From Albirhodobacter sp048262715 (GTDB taxonomy: Bacteria > Pseudomonadota > Alphaproteobacteria > Rhodobacterales > Rhodobacteraceae): a stretch of DNA of 64,000 bases. The stretch lies in contig JBLXEV010000006.1 of the NCBI GenBank assembly GCA_048262715.1, positions 42,556 through 106,555 on the forward strand. Direction: 5' to 3'. The notes under the pieces are model-generated. The model saw only the letters and a list, made by a program, of their open reading frames with translations. It was not told the origin of the DNA and did no database searches. The stretch's first letter is position 1, and each line of letters starts with the position of its first letter. This document shows positions 26,109 to 38,237 of this stretch, piece by piece. Made by a program: the position numbers and the translations under genes.

Positions 26109-26646
26109 TCACGTGGCTCGCTGATCGGGATATGTCTACCTACCCGCCCCCCCTGCAGTTTGCCAATCAAGGTTTTGCGAGCCAGTGTTACACAATCCGC
26201 TAAGCTGGCTTGAATGTCACAGTGACTGCGACGCGCCCGGCGGGCTGTCGCCGCACGGTCGGAACACCGCTGAATGACGCGGTGCGGCTTCGAGGTCCAG
26301 GCCCTGAAGACGGTCTTGATTGAGACGAGCGGCCTTGATGGCACGCTTGGGCGAGGTTGAGCCATTGTGTCATCTGCCCCCTCACCCGCCGAGATTGCCG
26401 AGCCCGAGTCCATCGGCCACCCGTCAGCACCACGCGCCGGCAAGATCCCTTGCACAGCCCATTTCGCCGCATGCTGCACCGCGATCACACAGCGTCAGCG
26501 TCGCGTTTCCGAAGCTGGCTCGGGTTTTTTCACAAAACAGTATACATTCGCATACAAAAGAAGCGCTGACCCCTTGAACGACTCCTCCCAATCAGGCAAA
26601 AGCATGCCAGCGACACCCCTATCATGCCAAAGGGAGGCTCCTCCAC
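26109..26646. other. Intergenic region upstream of acnA
   Basis: Stretch of 538 bases without a credible gene. The open frames in it have no ribosome-binding site and no family feature. An AT-rich patch at 26526-26562 contains TATACA (26541) and two CATAC-type half sites, and may hold the acnA promoter. AGGGAGG lies upstream of the acnA start. Confidence 0.4.
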
Positions 26647-29397
<2,751 letters not shown>

Positions 29398-29436
29398 GCG
29401 GCCTTCGAGACGCTCGGATCGAGTGTTATGAACTGG

Positions 29437-29467
29437 AAAATGCCCCGCGGTTTCGCGGGGCATTTTT
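29437..29467 (+). terminator. Rho-independent terminator after acnA
   Basis: Stem AAAATGCCCCGCG / CGCGGGGCATTTT with a four-base loop and a T-tract. Confidence 0.92.
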
Positions 29468-29627
29468 ATATGCGTGTTCACCTATAAACGGCCCAATCCT
29501 GCCGAGAATGCCCGATTGTTTACCCAGCGTTAACCACCCACAAAACCGCCACATTATTGGCCCGAAATGCGCCATCGCGCCCCGCGATACCGGACCCCGA
29601 TAAATACGAATCGTGAGGATACCTTTA

Positions 29628-29945
29628 ATGCTCGGGCTAAATGATTCCGGCGAAGATGCCCCAAAATCCCTGCGTCGCGCCTATGCTTACGGCGTGTTGC
29701 TGGGGCTGTTCGGGGCGCATCGCTTCTATCTTGGCCTCGGCACAAGTGCCGCGACACAGCTTGTGCTCACGCTTATCGGGCTGATCACGCTTTCGGGCGC
29801 GGGATATGCCTTCCTCGCGCTCATTGGCGCGTGGCTGCTCTTTGATCTAATCCTCTTGCCCGCTATGGTCCGGCGCGCCAATCATCGCGACGCCCCCATC
29901 GGCCCCTGCCCGATCACCCGAGACAGCAATCGGGCATGGCATTAG
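29628..29945 (+). CDS. TM2 domain-containing membrane protein
   Basis: Small membrane protein of 105 residues. The TM2 signature is the pair of helices around YAYGVLLGLFGAHRFYLG and GYAFLALIGAWLLFDLILLP. I use the ATG at 29628, with GTGAGGAT upstream; the GTG at 29613 lies within that site. TM2 proteins have no established general function. It converges with ccmG. Confidence 0.8.
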   Translation: MLGLNDSGEDAPKSLRRAYAYGVLLGLFGAHRFYLGLGTSAATQLVLTLIGLITLSGAGYAFLALIGAWLLFDLILLPAMVRRANHRDAPIGPCPITRDSNRAWH

Positions 29946-29960
29946 CGCACAGGCTTGGCG

Positions 29961-30503
29961 TTACGGCGCCGTCGTCTTCGCCGCCGCCTCCAACACAGGG
30001 CGCAAGCGCTCGGCAATCACCCGCTGCGTCAACGGACCCGCAAACCGCGCAAGCACCTTGCCCTCGCCGTCCACGACAAAGGTTTCCGGCACGCCGTAGA
30101 CGCCCCATTCCAGTGCCATCTTGCCCTTCGGATCCGCGCCAAGCGCGGTATAGGGCGAGCCAAGCTCATCAAGGAAGCCTTGCGCCTTTTGCGCGTCATC
30201 CTTGTAATTGATCCCGTAGATCGGGAGGCCCTCGCCCGCCAGAAGTTCCAGATTGGGGTGCTCCACACGGCAAGGCGCGCACCACGAGGCCCAGAAATTC
30301 ACCAGCTTCACCCGGTCCTGCGCCAGCGTCTCGGCGGTGAACGGCACCTGCCCCGACATCGGCTCCACAATCACCTTTGGCGCGGGTTGGCCGATCAGCA
30401 CGGAGGGCAGATCATTGGGGTTCTCCCGCCCCATCCCCCAGATAAACACCCCCGCCAGCGCCGCGAAAATCACCGGCGGCGCGATCATGCCCCATTTAGC
30501 CAT
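29961..30503 (-). CDS. ccmG: Cytochrome c maturation thioredoxin CcmG/DsbE
   Basis: Membrane-anchored periplasmic thioredoxin of 180 residues that keeps apocytochrome c cysteines reduced for haem ligation. An N-terminal anchor helix spans about 5-25, and the active site WCAPC uses C75 and C78. The ATG at 30503 has AAGGAG about eight bases upstream and overlaps the end of ccmD; a longer in-frame start at 30533 is rejected. It is the last gene of the ccmABCDG run. Confidence 0.93.
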   Translation of the reverse strand: MAKWGMIAPPVIFAALAGVFIWGMGRENPNDLPSVLIGQPAPKVIVEPMSGQVPFTAETLAQDRVKLVNFWASWCAPCRVEHPNLELLAGEGLPIYGINYKDDAQKAQGFLDELGSPYTALGADPKGKMALEWGVYGVPETFVVDGEGKVLARFAGPLTQRVIAERLRPVLEAAAKTTAP

Positions 30504-30690
30504 TGGCGTGCTCCTTGCCCTGGGCGTCGCCACCCGCCTTTGCCTTGCGTGCGCGCGCCTCCTGCGCCTCCAATGCCCGCCGCGCCTTGCGGCCGCGCCA
30601 CAGCGTTGCCAGCACCAAACCCGCGATCAGCGCCAAAGACGCCCCGTAAGCGGCCAGAACCGTGCCCGCATATTTGCCCAGATCGATCAT
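30496..30690 (-). CDS. ccmD: Haem exporter protein CcmD
   Basis: Small membrane protein of 64 residues with one helix (YAGTVLAAYGASLALIAGLVL) followed by a basic, Ala-rich cytoplasmic tail (WRGRKARRALEAQEARARKA), the standard CcmD plan. It helps release holo-CcmE from the CcmABC complex. It overlaps ccmC by four bases and ccmG by eight. Confidence 0.9.
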   Translation of the reverse strand: MIDLGKYAGTVLAAYGASLALIAGLVLATLWRGRKARRALEAQEARARKAKAGGDAQGKEHANG

Positions 30691-31415
30691 TCAAACCGCT
30701 CCCGCGCTTGTAGCGCCGCCAATCGGCGCAGCCGGATTTCCGTGCGTGTGCGCAGCAACACCAGAGTGACAAACAACAGGATAAACCCGCCAATCGACAT
30801 CATCAGCGGATACCAGAAAACATCTGCAACATGCTGCTCCTTATCGAGCGACAGCGATGCGCCCTGATGCAGACCTTGGTTCCAGAAATTCACCGCATAG
30901 CGCGACAGGATCGCAAAGACGGAGCCGACAAGGCATAGCACCCCCGTCAGATCCGCCGCCGTATCGGGATCCTCGATCGCGGACCACAGCGCCATATAGC
31001 CGAGGTAGAACAGGAACAGGATCAGGAAGGAGGTCAGCCGCGGATCCCATTCCCACCATGTCCCCCACATCGGCTCGCCCCAAATCGCGCCGGTGATCAG
31101 CGCGATCAGCGTCATCACCATTCCAACAGGCGCCGCCGCCTTTGCCGCCAAGGCCGAGACATGATGCCTACGCACGAGCCAGATCAGCGAGGCCACCAGC
31201 ATCATCACCCAAATATTGATCGCCATCATCGCGGCGGGCACATGGAGATAGATGATCTTCACCGTCGATCCCTGCTTGTAATCCTCAGGCGTGAAGAAGA
31301 ACCCCCAGAGCAACCCGACCACCAGCAACAGCGCCGCCAGCGGGGCGACCACGGGCAGGATCTTTGCAGAGGTCTGCATGAATTTCTTTGGGTTGGCATA
31401 TTCCCAGATCGACAT
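30687..31415 (-). CDS. ccmC: Haem exporter protein CcmC
   Basis: Inner-membrane protein of 242 residues with six helices. The tryptophan-rich haem-binding segment is WGTWWEWDPRLTS (about 118-129). Conserved histidines lie before and after it (H58 in YLHVP, and the later GLHQGAS). It presents haem to CcmE with CcmD. It starts 54 bases after ccmB. Confidence 0.95.
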   Translation of the reverse strand: MSIWEYANPKKFMQTSAKILPVVAPLAALLLVVGLLWGFFFTPEDYKQGSTVKIIYLHVPAAMMAINIWVMMLVASLIWLVRRHHVSALAAKAAAPVGMVMTLIALITGAIWGEPMWGTWWEWDPRLTSFLILFLFYLGYMALWSAIEDPDTAADLTGVLCLVGSVFAILSRYAVNFWNQGLHQGASLSLDKEQHVADVFWYPLMMSIGGFILLFVTLVLLRTRTEIRLRRLAALQARERFE

Positions 31416-31469
31416 CGAGCAAACTTCTCCTGTTTCGCGGCCCGTTTAGCACATGGCGCGCGCAAGTCT

Positions 31470-32126
31470 CTAGCGCAGATTGACGCGGATCGCGGCGGCG
31501 GCGGCAAAGGGGATGATCGCGAGGGTGAAAGCGGTGATCGCGCCCAGCATCGCCAGCGCCACCCCGATGGGCAGCCCGTCGGCCCCGCGCCGCACCAGTT
31601 CCGCCCCGAAAATCAGCGTCGGCATGTAGAGCGGGAGCACCAGCAGCGAGAGCAACAGCCCGCCGCGCTTCAAGCCCACGGTTAAGGCCGCGCCAAAGGC
31701 CCCCAAGATCGAAAGCGCGGGCGTGCCAATCGCCAAAGAAAGCGTCAGCCAGAACGCCGCCTGCCCCTCCAGATGCAACAACACCCCAAACAGCGGTGCC
31801 GCGATCACCAAGGGCAATCCGGTCGTCAACCAATGCGCCAGCGCCTTGATCGCGACAACCCCTTCCATCGGGATCGGCGCCGTCGCCAGAAGATCGAGCG
31901 AGCCATCCTCATAATCGAGCGCGAAGATCCGATCCAGCGAGAGTAGGCACGCCAAAAGCGCGCCAACCCAAAGCACTCCCGCCGCTATTTTCGCGAGAAT
32001 CGCGCCCTCAGGCCCAACTCCGAAGGGCACCAGCACAACCACGATCAGGAAAAACGCGAGACCCAAGCCAAAGCCGCCCCCCGCCCGCAGCGCGAGCCGC
32101 AAATCCCGTATCAACAGCGCGATCAT
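31470..32126 (-). CDS. ccmB: Haem exporter protein CcmB
   Basis: Membrane subunit of the CcmAB ABC complex, 218 residues. Six hydrophobic helices are visible, and the family segment LDRIFALDYEDGSLDLLATAP is intact. I use the ATG at 32126 (MIALLIRDLRLALR); the open frame extends further upstream only through the repeat element at 32159-32249. Length is normal for the family. Confidence 0.93.
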   Translation of the reverse strand: MIALLIRDLRLALRAGGGFGLGLAFFLIVVVLVPFGVGPEGAILAKIAAGVLWVGALLACLLSLDRIFALDYEDGSLDLLATAPIPMEGVVAIKALAHWLTTGLPLVIAAPLFGVLLHLEGQAAFWLTLSLAIGTPALSILGAFGAALTVGLKRGGLLLSLLVLPLYMPTLIFGAELVRRGADGLPIGVALAMLGAITAFTLAIIPFAAAAAIRVNLR

Positions 32127-32158
32127 GCACAAGCTCCCGAAAGCTGGCCAATGGCGAC

Positions 32159-32249
32159 GCTCCGCGGGGGATATTTTACCTCTGAGGAACCGATGCCGCT
32201 TTTGGCAAAACCGCCCCTTCCAGAGAGCAAAAATATCCCCGCCGGAGGC
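32159..32249. repeat. Dispersed GC-rich palindromic repeat inside the ccm operon
   Basis: Left arm GCTCCGCGGGGGATATTT, right arm AAATATCCCCGCCGGAGGC, with inner CCTCTGAGGAA opposed to CTTCCAGAGAG. It separates ccmA from ccmB by 163 bases, whereas the other ccm junctions are short or overlapping. Confidence 0.85.
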
Positions 32250-32289
32250 AAACCCTCTGCCAGTCGCGCGCGGATGATCTGGGGGCCGC

Positions 32290-32961
32290 TCATATGAATG
32301 CCTCGTCAAATCCACCGCTGATACCACCATCCTCTGGCGCGCGCGCCCTGAACGGCGTCAGATCGAGCACCTCGGCCTCTGCCACCCCCAGTTCAATATG
32401 GGTGGCAATCAGCGCCGCGCCGCCAAGCCTTAAATGCGCGCGAAGGCTCTGGGCGAAGAGCGCAACCGAGCCCGCATCGAGCGAGACGGTCGGCTCGTCC
32501 AGCACCCAGACAGGCCGCCCGCTGACCAAGAGCCGCGCGAGGCCGAGGCGGCGTTTCTGGCCTGCGGAGAGGGTCATCGCCGCGCGGTGTTCAAGCGGCC
32601 GCAGCGCCATTTGGTCGAGCGCGGTCTCGACACGATCACTGCCGAATACGGCGCCCCAGAAGGCAAGGTTTTCGCGCGTCGTCAGGGTGGATTTCAGCCC
32701 GTCGGAATGGGCGGCATAGGCGATGGCCTCATGCGGGATCTCGGCTTGGGTGGTGATCTCGCCGCTCAGCGCAGGTTGCAGCCCCGCGATGGTGCGCAGA
32801 AGCGTCGTCTTGCCGATCCCGTTCGCGCCGCGCAGCACCAGCGCGCGGCCGGACATGAGGGTAAAGCTCACGCCCTCCAGCACCGCCCGCCCACCGCGGG
32901 TGACGGCGAGATTGGTCAGGGTCAAGGCGGGGCGATCTGAAGGGCTCATCTGCTCTGCCAT
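32290..32961 (-). CDS. ccmA: Haem exporter ATP-binding protein CcmA
   Basis: ATPase of the cytochrome c maturation system, 223 residues. Walker A is GANGIGKTT (45-53), the signature is LSAGQKRRLGLAR and Walker B is PVWVLDEPTVSLD. The LSAGQ variant (Ala in place of the first Gly) is typical of CcmA. Either ATG at 32961 or the in-frame ATG four codons on could be the start. Confidence 0.93.
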   Translation of the reverse strand: MAEQMSPSDRPALTLTNLAVTRGGRAVLEGVSFTLMSGRALVLRGANGIGKTTLLRTIAGLQPALSGEITTQAEIPHEAIAYAAHSDGLKSTLTTRENLAFWGAVFGSDRVETALDQMALRPLEHRAAMTLSAGQKRRLGLARLLVSGRPVWVLDEPTVSLDAGSVALFAQSLRAHLRLGGAALIATHIELGVAEAEVLDLTPFRARAPEDGGISGGFDEAFI

Positions 32962-33028
32962 AGGCGGGATCCCCTGTTCGGGCTTTGATATATGTCATCC
33001 CGAACGCGCGATGTTCGGGATCCATGGC

Positions 33029-33403
33029 TCACGCGGTCGGGATCTCGCCGGGCAGCGCGATCAGAGCGGCCGCCACGCTGCGCCCCTCGGACAAAAGCAC
33101 GTTATAGGTGCGCGCGGCGGAGGGGGTCGACATCAGTTCCAAGAATACGCCCGCCTCCTCCAGCCTGCGCCGGAATGCGGCGGGCGGATAGGCGATCTCC
33201 GGCCCCGTGCCGAGGAACAGAACCTCGATCCCCGAGCCGAATTGCAAGAGCGACTCCGTGTCGTCGTAGCCACCCCAGCTTTGCGCGCCCTCTGCATGGA
33301 TCAGGAGGTTCCCCGCGCGAACGATGCCGCCCACGCGGAAGAACCCAGGACCATAGCCGTCAATCGGCAAGACATTTCCGAAATCGGGATCGAGAAGTGG
33401 CAT
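33029..33403 (-). CDS. Mth938-like domain protein (NDUFAF3 family)
   Basis: Protein of 124 residues with the Mth938/DUF498 fold. The conserved core is VLFLGTGPEIAYPPAAFRRR (about 61-80) and STPSAARTYNVLLSEGRSVAAALIAL. The eukaryotic relative NDUFAF3 assists complex I assembly; the bacterial role is open. Its start touches the secF stop, so it belongs to the sec operon. Confidence 0.85.
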   Translation of the reverse strand: MPLLDPDFGNVLPIDGYGPGFFRVGGIVRAGNLLIHAEGAQSWGGYDDTESLLQFGSGIEVLFLGTGPEIAYPPAAFRRRLEEAGVFLELMSTPSAARTYNVLLSEGRSVAAALIALPGEIPTA

Positions 33404-34407
33404 TACTTGCTGCCTTTCGCCGCGTCTTTGGCCTGTTGCTCGGGATCTTCGGTGAAGAAGACCTCGCCACTGTCTTTCGGCTTTTTATCGCGATTGAGGC
33501 CGATCATCAGCACGATATTCTTGGCCACGAAGACCGAGGAATAGGTGCCCACCACAACGCCCCATGTCATCGCGAAGACGAAGCCACGGATCACGTCGCC
33601 GCCCAGAACCAACAGGCAGATCAGCGCGATCAGCGTGGTGCCCGAGGTCATCACCGTGCGCGAGAGGGTCTCGTTCACGGCGAGGTTCATCACGTCTTTG
33701 AGCGGCATGGTTTTATATTTGATCAGGTTTTCGCGCAGACGGTCGAAGACCACCACCGTATCGTTGATCGAATAACCTAGGATGGTCAGCAGCGCCGCGA
33801 TGATCGTAAGATCGAACTTGATCTGGAACAGCGCGAAGATCCCGACTGTCACCAGCACGTCATGCACCAGCGCGAAGACAGCGCCGACGGCGAATTGCCA
33901 TTCAAACCGCAACCAGATGTAGAACAAGATCGCGATGGTCGCGGCCAAAACCGAATAGACCGCCGTGGAAATCAACTCGCCCGAGACTTTCGGGCCCACC
34001 GATTCAACGGAGGCAAAGACCACCGCCGGATCAACGGTTTTGAGGGCGGCTTCGGCGGCATTGGTGACTTCCGGCGTGATCGCCTCGTCGCCCTCTTGGG
34101 CTTGAATGCGGATCATCGCCACGTGCTTATCGGCCCCGAAGGAGGGATCGAAGACCTCGGTGATCGAAACATCCCCGAGGTTGAGCGGATCGAGCGCAGC
34201 GCGGTATTCAGCGACATCTGTGGCTTGCGTGCTTTCCGTGCGGATCGTAGTGCCGCCGCGGAAATCGATCCCGAAGTTTAGCCCATTCATCGCAACGAAG
34301 ACCACCGAGGCGATCATCATCACGATGGAGAAGCCGAGAGTCAGGGTCTGGTGTTTGAAGAAATCCCAATGCGTTACATCGGGGACGAGACGGAGACGGA
34401 ATGCCAT
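33403..34407 (-). CDS. secF: Protein translocase subunit SecF
   Basis: Proton-driven accessory of the SecYEG translocon, 334 residues. The N-terminal TM1 is followed by the GLNFGIDFRGGTTI motif, a periplasmic domain, and the five-helix RND bundle including GYSINDTVVVFDRLREN. It starts 11 bases after secD. The C-terminal tail is long and Lys/Asp-rich. Confidence 0.95.
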   Translation of the reverse strand: MAFRLRLVPDVTHWDFFKHQTLTLGFSIVMMIASVVFVAMNGLNFGIDFRGGTTIRTESTQATDVAEYRAALDPLNLGDVSITEVFDPSFGADKHVAMIRIQAQEGDEAITPEVTNAAEAALKTVDPAVVFASVESVGPKVSGELISTAVYSVLAATIAILFYIWLRFEWQFAVGAVFALVHDVLVTVGIFALFQIKFDLTIIAALLTILGYSINDTVVVFDRLRENLIKYKTMPLKDVMNLAVNETLSRTVMTSGTTLIALICLLVLGGDVIRGFVFAMTWGVVVGTYSSVFVAKNIVLMIGLNRDKKPKDSGEVFFTEDPEQQAKDAAKGSK

Positions 34408-34418
34408 GGCTTTTCCCC

Positions 34419-36083
34419 TTATACGGTGATCGTTTTGGGACGTTTACGCGCATACCAGATCACCACCATCAGGCGGGTGACATAGATTGCGGTAAAGACC
34501 GAGGTGACAATACCAATCGCCAGCGTCACGGCGAAGCCACGCACAGGGCCGGAGCCCAGAACGAACAGGATAATCGCGGTGATGAAGGTCGTGATATTCG
34601 CATCGATAATCGCGGACATTGCCTTTTCATAGCCAAGCTCAATCGCCCGCGCAGGGCCGCGCGCGGTCTTCAGCTCTTCCCGGATCCGCTCGAACACCAG
34701 CACGTTGGCATCCACGGCCATGCCGATGGTCAGCACGATCCCCGCGATCCCTGGAAGCGTCAGCGTGCCACCGATCATCGATAGGATGCCGAAGATCATC
34801 GCGACGTTCACCAGCAAGGCGACCGAGGCGAAAGTGCCGAACAAACCGTAGCAGGCAATCATGAACAGGATCACCAGCCCGAGGCCGACAACCGAGGCGA
34901 TGCGGCCTGCGTCGATGCTGTCTTGGCCCAGTTCCGGCCCGATCGTGCGCTCTTCCAAGAAGGTCATCTCGGCCGGCAAAGCACCTGCGCGCAACAGGAC
35001 CGCGAGATTGGTCGAGCTTTCCACGGTGAAATTGCCGGTGATGATGCCCGACCCGCCGGTGATATGCGCTTGGATCTGCGGCGCGGAAATCACCTTACCA
35101 TCGAGCACGATGGCGAAGAGCTGGCCGACATTCGCGCCCGTGTAATCGCCAAACTTCCGGGCGCCCGAGACGTTGAACTTGAAGCCCACAGCGGGGCGGC
35201 CATTCTGATCGAATTCGGGGCGCGCATCGGTGAGTTCCTCGCCTGTCACAACGGGCGTATCTTCCAGCGTGTAATAGATCCCCTGCTCATCGGCAGAGGG
35301 CGCGATGATATTGCCCAGACCCGGTGCGGCATCCGGATTGGTGCCGCGCCCGATCACAGGGTTGAACGTCAGCTTAGCAGTGGTGCCGATCAGTGCCTTG
35401 AGTTCGGCGGCAGAGCCGATGCCCGGAACCTGAATCAGGATCCGGTCTTCGCCTTGGCGCTGGATCGTCGGCTCGCGGGTGCCGACCTCATCCACGCGGC
35501 GGCGGATAATTTCGAGCGACTGTTGCAGCGTGCGGGTATCTGTCGCAACCTTCTCGGCGTCTGACAGACGGATCACCAGCTCGCCGTTTTCGGCGGTGAT
35601 CTGGTAATCCAACTGGCCCACACCCGTCAGCGAGACAACTGGCGAGGCCAGCGTCTTCGCCAGCTCCATCGCACGGGCCATCTGGCTCGGCTCACCGATC
35701 TGGATCCGCAGCTCGCCATCCGGGCCAGGCGCGCGGCGCACTGCGCCAATGGTCGCGCGTTCGGCGGCCAAGACGCGACGCATTTCTGGCCAGAGACCAT
35801 CCATCCGCGATTTATACACGTCTGAAACATGCACCTCCGCCAGAAGATGCGCCCCGCCCCGCAGATCGAGGCCGAGATTGACCAGCCCGCTCGGCAGGTA
35901 ATCGGGCCATGCCGCGCGGGCAGTGGCTTGCTCTGGCGTCTCGAAACCGGCTTTTTCGGCCTGTGCAACAGCGTCGTTGTGCATCTCGACACGGCCGTAA
36001 AACAGGTTGGGGGCGGCGGTGATCACGCCTAGGGCAACGAGCCCCAGAACGATTACCCGCTTCCACAAGGGCATCTGAATCAT
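34419..36083 (-). CDS. secD: Protein translocase subunit SecD
   Basis: Partner of SecF, 554 residues. Key segments are LGLDLRGGAHLLAEV near residue 70, the P1-domain region ending VPGIGSAAELKALIGTTAKLTF, and the C-terminal helix bundle with GMAVDANVLVFERIREEL. SecD pulls translocating chains on the periplasmic side using the proton gradient. It follows yajC on the same strand with a terminator-like hairpin between. Confidence 0.95.
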   Translation of the reverse strand: MIQMPLWKRVIVLGLVALGVITAAPNLFYGRVEMHNDAVAQAEKAGFETPEQATARAAWPDYLPSGLVNLGLDLRGGAHLLAEVHVSDVYKSRMDGLWPEMRRVLAAERATIGAVRRAPGPDGELRIQIGEPSQMARAMELAKTLASPVVSLTGVGQLDYQITAENGELVIRLSDAEKVATDTRTLQQSLEIIRRRVDEVGTREPTIQRQGEDRILIQVPGIGSAAELKALIGTTAKLTFNPVIGRGTNPDAAPGLGNIIAPSADEQGIYYTLEDTPVVTGEELTDARPEFDQNGRPAVGFKFNVSGARKFGDYTGANVGQLFAIVLDGKVISAPQIQAHITGGSGIITGNFTVESSTNLAVLLRAGALPAEMTFLEERTIGPELGQDSIDAGRIASVVGLGLVILFMIACYGLFGTFASVALLVNVAMIFGILSMIGGTLTLPGIAGIVLTIGMAVDANVLVFERIREELKTARGPARAIELGYEKAMSAIIDANITTFITAIILFVLGSGPVRGFAVTLAIGIVTSVFTAIYVTRLMVVIWYARKRPKTITV

Positions 36084-36168
36084 GCTTGCCTCATCTGGCG
36101 TTTGGCGCAGGTTGCGCCGTCACGAAAAGAGCGCGCAACGCCCGACTGCGGGCAAGCGCGCCTAAGGG

Positions 36169-36195
36169 AAAAAAGCCCCGACCAATGATCGGGGC
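36169..36195 (-). terminator. Terminator-like hairpin between yajC and secD
   Basis: On the minus strand, GCCCCGA / TCGGGGC with a seven-base loop is followed by six Ts (36174 to 36169). It lies downstream of yajC and upstream of secD, so it may separate the two or act as an attenuator. Confidence 0.75.
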
Positions 36196-36205
36196 CTTGG
36201 GGCGA

Positions 36206-36535
36206 TCAGTTCGCGGCAGGCTCGGTTTTGGAAACCACTTGCGCCACGGCGGATTTGATCATTTTGACCTTCACGCCCGACGCGATTTCGACTTCCAGCG
36301 AGCCGTCATCGTTTACTTTCGAGACTTTGCCGAGGATCCCGCTCTGGCCGATGATGTCATCGCCACGGCGCAGGGCTTCGACCATCGCTTTATGCTGTTT
36401 GGCTTTCTTCTGCTGCGGGCGGATCATCAGGAAATACATGATCGCGAAGATCAGGATCAGCGGCACAAACTGGCCAAGCGCGCCCATACCGGCGGCGGGG
36501 GCTGCGGCTTGCGCGAAAGCGGGGGTGACGAACAT
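36206..36535 (-). CDS. yajC: Preprotein translocase subunit YajC
   Basis: Single-span membrane protein of 109 residues. The helix FVPLILIFAIMYFLMIRPQQKKAK with the RPQQKK end is diagnostic. A KOW-like beta domain follows (LRRGDDIIGQSGILGKVSKV). AGGAAAGGACC precedes the ATG at 36535. It associates with SecDF. Confidence 0.95.
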   Translation of the reverse strand: MFVTPAFAQAAAPAAGMGALGQFVPLILIFAIMYFLMIRPQQKKAKQHKAMVEALRRGDDIIGQSGILGKVSKVNDDGSLEVEIASGVKVKMIKSAVAQVVSKTEPAAN

Positions 36536-36991
36536 GAATGGTCCTTTCCTATGGCCTCTTTTGGGCCTTTGTCCAACGAGGGGAACCCCCTCAAATATCG
36601 CGGCGAACCCTATCCGCGCCTCAGGGTGAAGGCAAGTCAGGCGTCACCGTTTTGCAGGTATACCCGCGCCACGGATCTGCAAGCCCCTATCGGGCGGATG
36701 CACGAAATTTTGACGCACCAGCCCGCTTATTAGCGCCGTGGCACCAAAACGCACCACTTGCGCAGGGTGCGGCCCTCGCGCCGCCAAGCAAGGAACACGT
36801 GGGCCACCCCGAGCTTTCCGCTCTCAGCCCTTAAAAACCAAAAGCGCGGGGCTTGCGACAGATCGGCGCAGCCCCAAGACGCGCGCCGCGCCTCAGCCGC
36901 CGATCTGCCAGAGGTCTGCCAATGCCAGCTTAAGCGCCCCGCCGCCCGCCTCGCAGCCCGCCCCGCCGCCCAGACACGGGCAGCAGACCTC
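36536..36991. other. Intergenic region, no gene recognised
   Basis: Stretch of 456 bases between yajC and the amidohydrolase. Open frames of up to about 170 codons cross it and the neighbouring gene, but they have Arg/Ala-rich shadow composition and no ribosome-binding site. No tRNA or terminator with a T-tract was seen. Confidence 0.5.
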
Positions 36992-38170
36992 TTACCCGAT
37001 AGGCAACGCTCGCTCGACAAGCCGCGCGAAGAAGCTCGCTCCAATCGGGGCGATCTCGTCGTTGAAATCAAACGCCGGATGATGCAGCCCCGCCCCCGGC
37101 CCTGTGCCGAGGAAGAAATACGCGCCGGGGCGCGCCTCCAGCATATAGGAGAAATCCTCCGCCCCCATCTCGCGCGCGCCCTCGGTATCGACCGCGCCGG
37201 AAATCTCACGCGCGACTTCAGCCGCAAAGGCCACAGCATCGGCATCATTCACCGTGGGCGGATAGAGCCGCTCGTAGCGCACCACCGCCTCGACATTGAA
37301 GGCAGCCGCCTGCCCCGCCACGATCTCGCGGATCCGACGCTCCGCCAGATCACGGATCTCGGGATCAAAACTGCGCACGGTGAGGCACAGCATCCCTGTC
37401 TCGGGGATGATATTGGTCGCGGTGCCCGCATGGATCTGGGTAACGGTGATCACCAGCGCATCATTTGACGAGATATTGCGCGAGGCAATGGTTTGCAGCG
37501 CGCCGACCATGGCCGCGAGCGCGGGCACCGGATCAATGCAATCTTGCGGCATCGCCCCGTGTCCGCCGCGCCCTGTTACATCAATCCACACCGTATCGAC
37601 CGCCGCCATATAGGGGCCTGCGCGGGTGACGAATTCGCCAAATGGCATACCGGGCGCGTTATGGATCGCGTAGACTTCGCGGATCCCGAAGCGCTCCATG
37701 ATCCCCTCTTGCACCATCACCCCTGCGCCGCCGCCATCTTCCTCGGCGGGCTGGAAGATCAGCGCGACCGTGCCCTCGAAATTCCGCGTCTCGGCGAGAT
37801 AGGCCGCCGCGCCCAAGAGCATCGTCGTATGGCCATCATGGCCACAGGCATGCATTTTCCCCTCATGCTCGGAGGCATACTCCACACCGGTCATCTCCGA
37901 AATCGGCAGCGCATCCATATCGGCGCGCAACCCGATCACCTTGCCACGATTGACGGCCTCCTCGCCCCCTTTGCGGCCATGGATCAGCGCCACCATGCCA
38001 CTGCGCGCGATGCCCTCATGCAGCTCATCCACCCCCAATTCGCGCAGCTTGGCGGCAACGAAGGCGGAGGTCTTGGGGAGGTTGAATTCCAGCTCCGGCA
38101 TCCGGTGCAGCGTCCGGCGCCACTCGGTCATTTCGGGGGCAAGGGCGGCGATACGGTTCAATACGGGCAT
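36992..38170 (-). CDS. M20 family metallo-amidohydrolase (hippurate hydrolase-like)
   Basis: Zinc or manganese amidohydrolase of 392 residues. The metal-site motif is HACGHDGHTTMLLGAAAYL near residue 108, followed by IFQPAEEDGGGAG carrying the catalytic Glu. The lid domain has the RGGHGAMPQDCIDP segment. Members cleave N-acyl amino acids such as hippurate; the real substrate is unknown. It is divergent from mazG. Confidence 0.9.
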   Translation of the reverse strand: MPVLNRIAALAPEMTEWRRTLHRMPELEFNLPKTSAFVAAKLRELGVDELHEGIARSGMVALIHGRKGGEEAVNRGKVIGLRADMDALPISEMTGVEYASEHEGKMHACGHDGHTTMLLGAAAYLAETRNFEGTVALIFQPAEEDGGGAGVMVQEGIMERFGIREVYAIHNAPGMPFGEFVTRAGPYMAAVDTVWIDVTGRGGHGAMPQDCIDPVPALAAMVGALQTIASRNISSNDALVITVTQIHAGTATNIIPETGMLCLTVRSFDPEIRDLAERRIREIVAGQAAAFNVEAVVRYERLYPPTVNDADAVAFAAEVAREISGAVDTEGAREMGAEDFSYMLEARPGAYFFLGTGPGAGLHHPAFDFNDEIAPIGASFFARLVERALPIG

Positions 38171-38237
38171 GTCTGGACTTCTTTATAAATCGGGGGGTAG
38201 GGTCGCGTCACAATCACCCCCCTGCCGAGGTTTCGCA

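Noticed and set aside
26105..26488. Minus-strand 127-codon frame upstream of acnA
   Set aside because: No ribosome-binding site, no recognisable domain, and composition unlike neighbouring genes.
36730..37248. Minus-strand 172-codon frame at the 3' end of the amidohydrolase
   Set aside because: It overlaps the amidohydrolase in another frame, has a Ser/Arg-rich composition and no ribosome-binding site.
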